This document shows positions 63,607-64,000 of a stretch of DNA of 64,000 nucleotides, in pieces (the stretch's first letter is position 1; each line of letters starts with the position of its first letter). Made by a program: the position numbers and the translations under genes. The DNA is taken from positions 682,001 through 746,000 of the forward strand of contig NZ_JACIBC010000001.1 in the NCBI RefSeq assembly GCF_014195095.1, in the 5' to 3' direction. This DNA comes from Rhizobium sp. BK602. GTDB taxonomy: Bacteria; Pseudomonadota; Alphaproteobacteria; Rhizobiales; Rhizobiaceae. The notes beneath the pieces are model-generated. The model was not told the DNA's origin, ran no database searches, and was given only the letters and a program-made list of their open reading frames with translations.

Positions 63607-64000
63607 TCAGGGCGAGGGTACGGATCGCGCCTGCACCCGCTCGCGCCAGATGATGAACAGGCCTGATCCGACGATGATCAGGATACCGATCCATTTGGAG
63701 AGATTGGGAAAATCACCAAAGAGCGCATAGCCGAGAATGGTGGCGGAGATGATCTCGAAATACTGGAACGGCGCCAGCAGCGACAGGGGCGCCAAGCGGA
63801 AGGCGCGCACGACGAGCATATGCGCATAGCCGGAGATCGAGCCGAGAATCAGCAGCAGCAAGAGACCGAGCCATGAGGCGGGCAGGGACGGCGCAAAATC
63901 GGCGACGCCTGCAGACGAGCCGGCCCAAACAGCGGCCGCCATGAAAATCGTGCCGCCGATACCGGACATGATCTGCATGGTCAGTGGCGAGTCGGCCTCG
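63607..64000 (-). CDS. EamA (DMT) family permease, N-terminus outside window
   Basis: The C-terminal 130 or so codons of a drug/metabolite transporter; the reading frame is open to the right edge, starting with EADSPLTMQIMSGIGGT, and ends at 63607. It contains four or five hydrophobic segments and the second EamA repeat features AHMLVVRAFRLAPLSLLAPFQYFE, quoted in part, followed by LGYALFGDFPNLSKWIG. EamA permeases export amino acids, purines or other metabolites; the substrate is unknown. It lies 80 bases upstream of pccA on the same strand as that gene. Confidence 0.85.
   Translation of the reverse strand, partial: EADSPLTMQIMSGIGGTIFMAAAVWAGSSAGVADFAPSLPASWLGLLLLLILGSISGYAHMLVVRAFRLAPLSLLAPFQYFEIISATILGYALFGDFPNLSKWIGILIIVGSGLFIIWRERVQARSVPSP

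Overview
The window is a stretch of chromosome from an alphaproteobacterium of the Rhizobiales, most probably Rhizobium or a close relative. Supporting signs are the high GC content, the purL-purS-purQ gene set with the small form of PurL, a sufS2-BCDS-T-A operon whose promoter carries matches to the rhizobial RirA (IRO) and Irr (ICE) operators, an ATP12 assembly factor, propionyl-CoA carboxylase, glutathione-dependent formaldehyde oxidation genes, and mosaic palindromic intergenic repeats of the RIME type. It looks like core chromosome: no insertion sequence, prophage, integrase, rRNA, tRNA or CRISPR array was seen.

Layout. 1-4.2 kb: two tandem Bcr/CflA-type MFS transporters, the monothiol glutaredoxin grxD, two poorly characterised + strand genes, and bolA. 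4.2-16.9 kb: dispersed purine biosynthesis genes on the - strand (purL; purC-purS-purQ; purB), interrupted by a PagL-like lipid A deacylase, a MocR regulator divergent from a DUF1127 gene, a frameshifted PLP dehydratase, a lipoprotein, a YdeN-type hydrolase and small membrane proteins. 17-19.4 kb: rpe, a small membrane protein and a periplasmic binding protein. 19.5-25.2 kb: a + strand operon (flavin reductase, MoxR ATPase, CoxE VWA protein, two XdhC/CoxI pieces, a molybdopterin-binding/MobA-like fusion, TfoX-like protein) that looks like a maturation set for a molybdenum hydroxylase whose structural genes are not here. 25.2-38.4 kb: Nudix, DEAD-box helicase, M23 peptidase, DUF455, peroxiredoxin, a 1139-residue AsmA-like protein, tyrS, and a secreted caspase-fold protein that has lost both catalytic residues. 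38.4-46.3 kb: a hydrolase, then the iron-controlled suf operon for Fe-S assembly. 46.3-52.4 kb: a Tat-like exported protein, an orphan HI1420-type antitoxin, repeats, and the gcvT-gcvH-gcvP operon behind a tandem glycine riboswitch. 52.5-58.8 kb: PCuAC copper chaperone, an RluA-type pseudouridine synthase with a HAD phosphatase and ATP12, a lipoprotein, pccB, a RIME repeat, DoxX and SugE. 58.9-64 kb: fghA, a DUF188 gene and frmA (formaldehyde oxidation), pccA, and the end of an EamA permease.

How the parts fit together. The metabolic core is purine synthesis plus one-carbon supply: the glycine cleavage system makes methylene-tetrahydrofolate, which feeds the formylation steps of purine synthesis, and frmA/fghA oxidise formaldehyde to formate. 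The suf operon, BolA and GrxD serve Fe-S assembly and iron signalling. PccA and PccB lie about 4 kb apart and are presumably subunits of one enzyme.

No clearly new multi-gene system is present. The observations most worth following are the double iron operator at suf, the catalytically dead caspase-fold protein, the Mo-hydroxylase maturation set without its enzyme, the MocR/DUF1127 operator, the frameshifted dehydratase with a 4-base tandem duplication, and the possible small transcript beside the orphan antitoxin. All functional calls are by eye from translated sequence; no database search was run.
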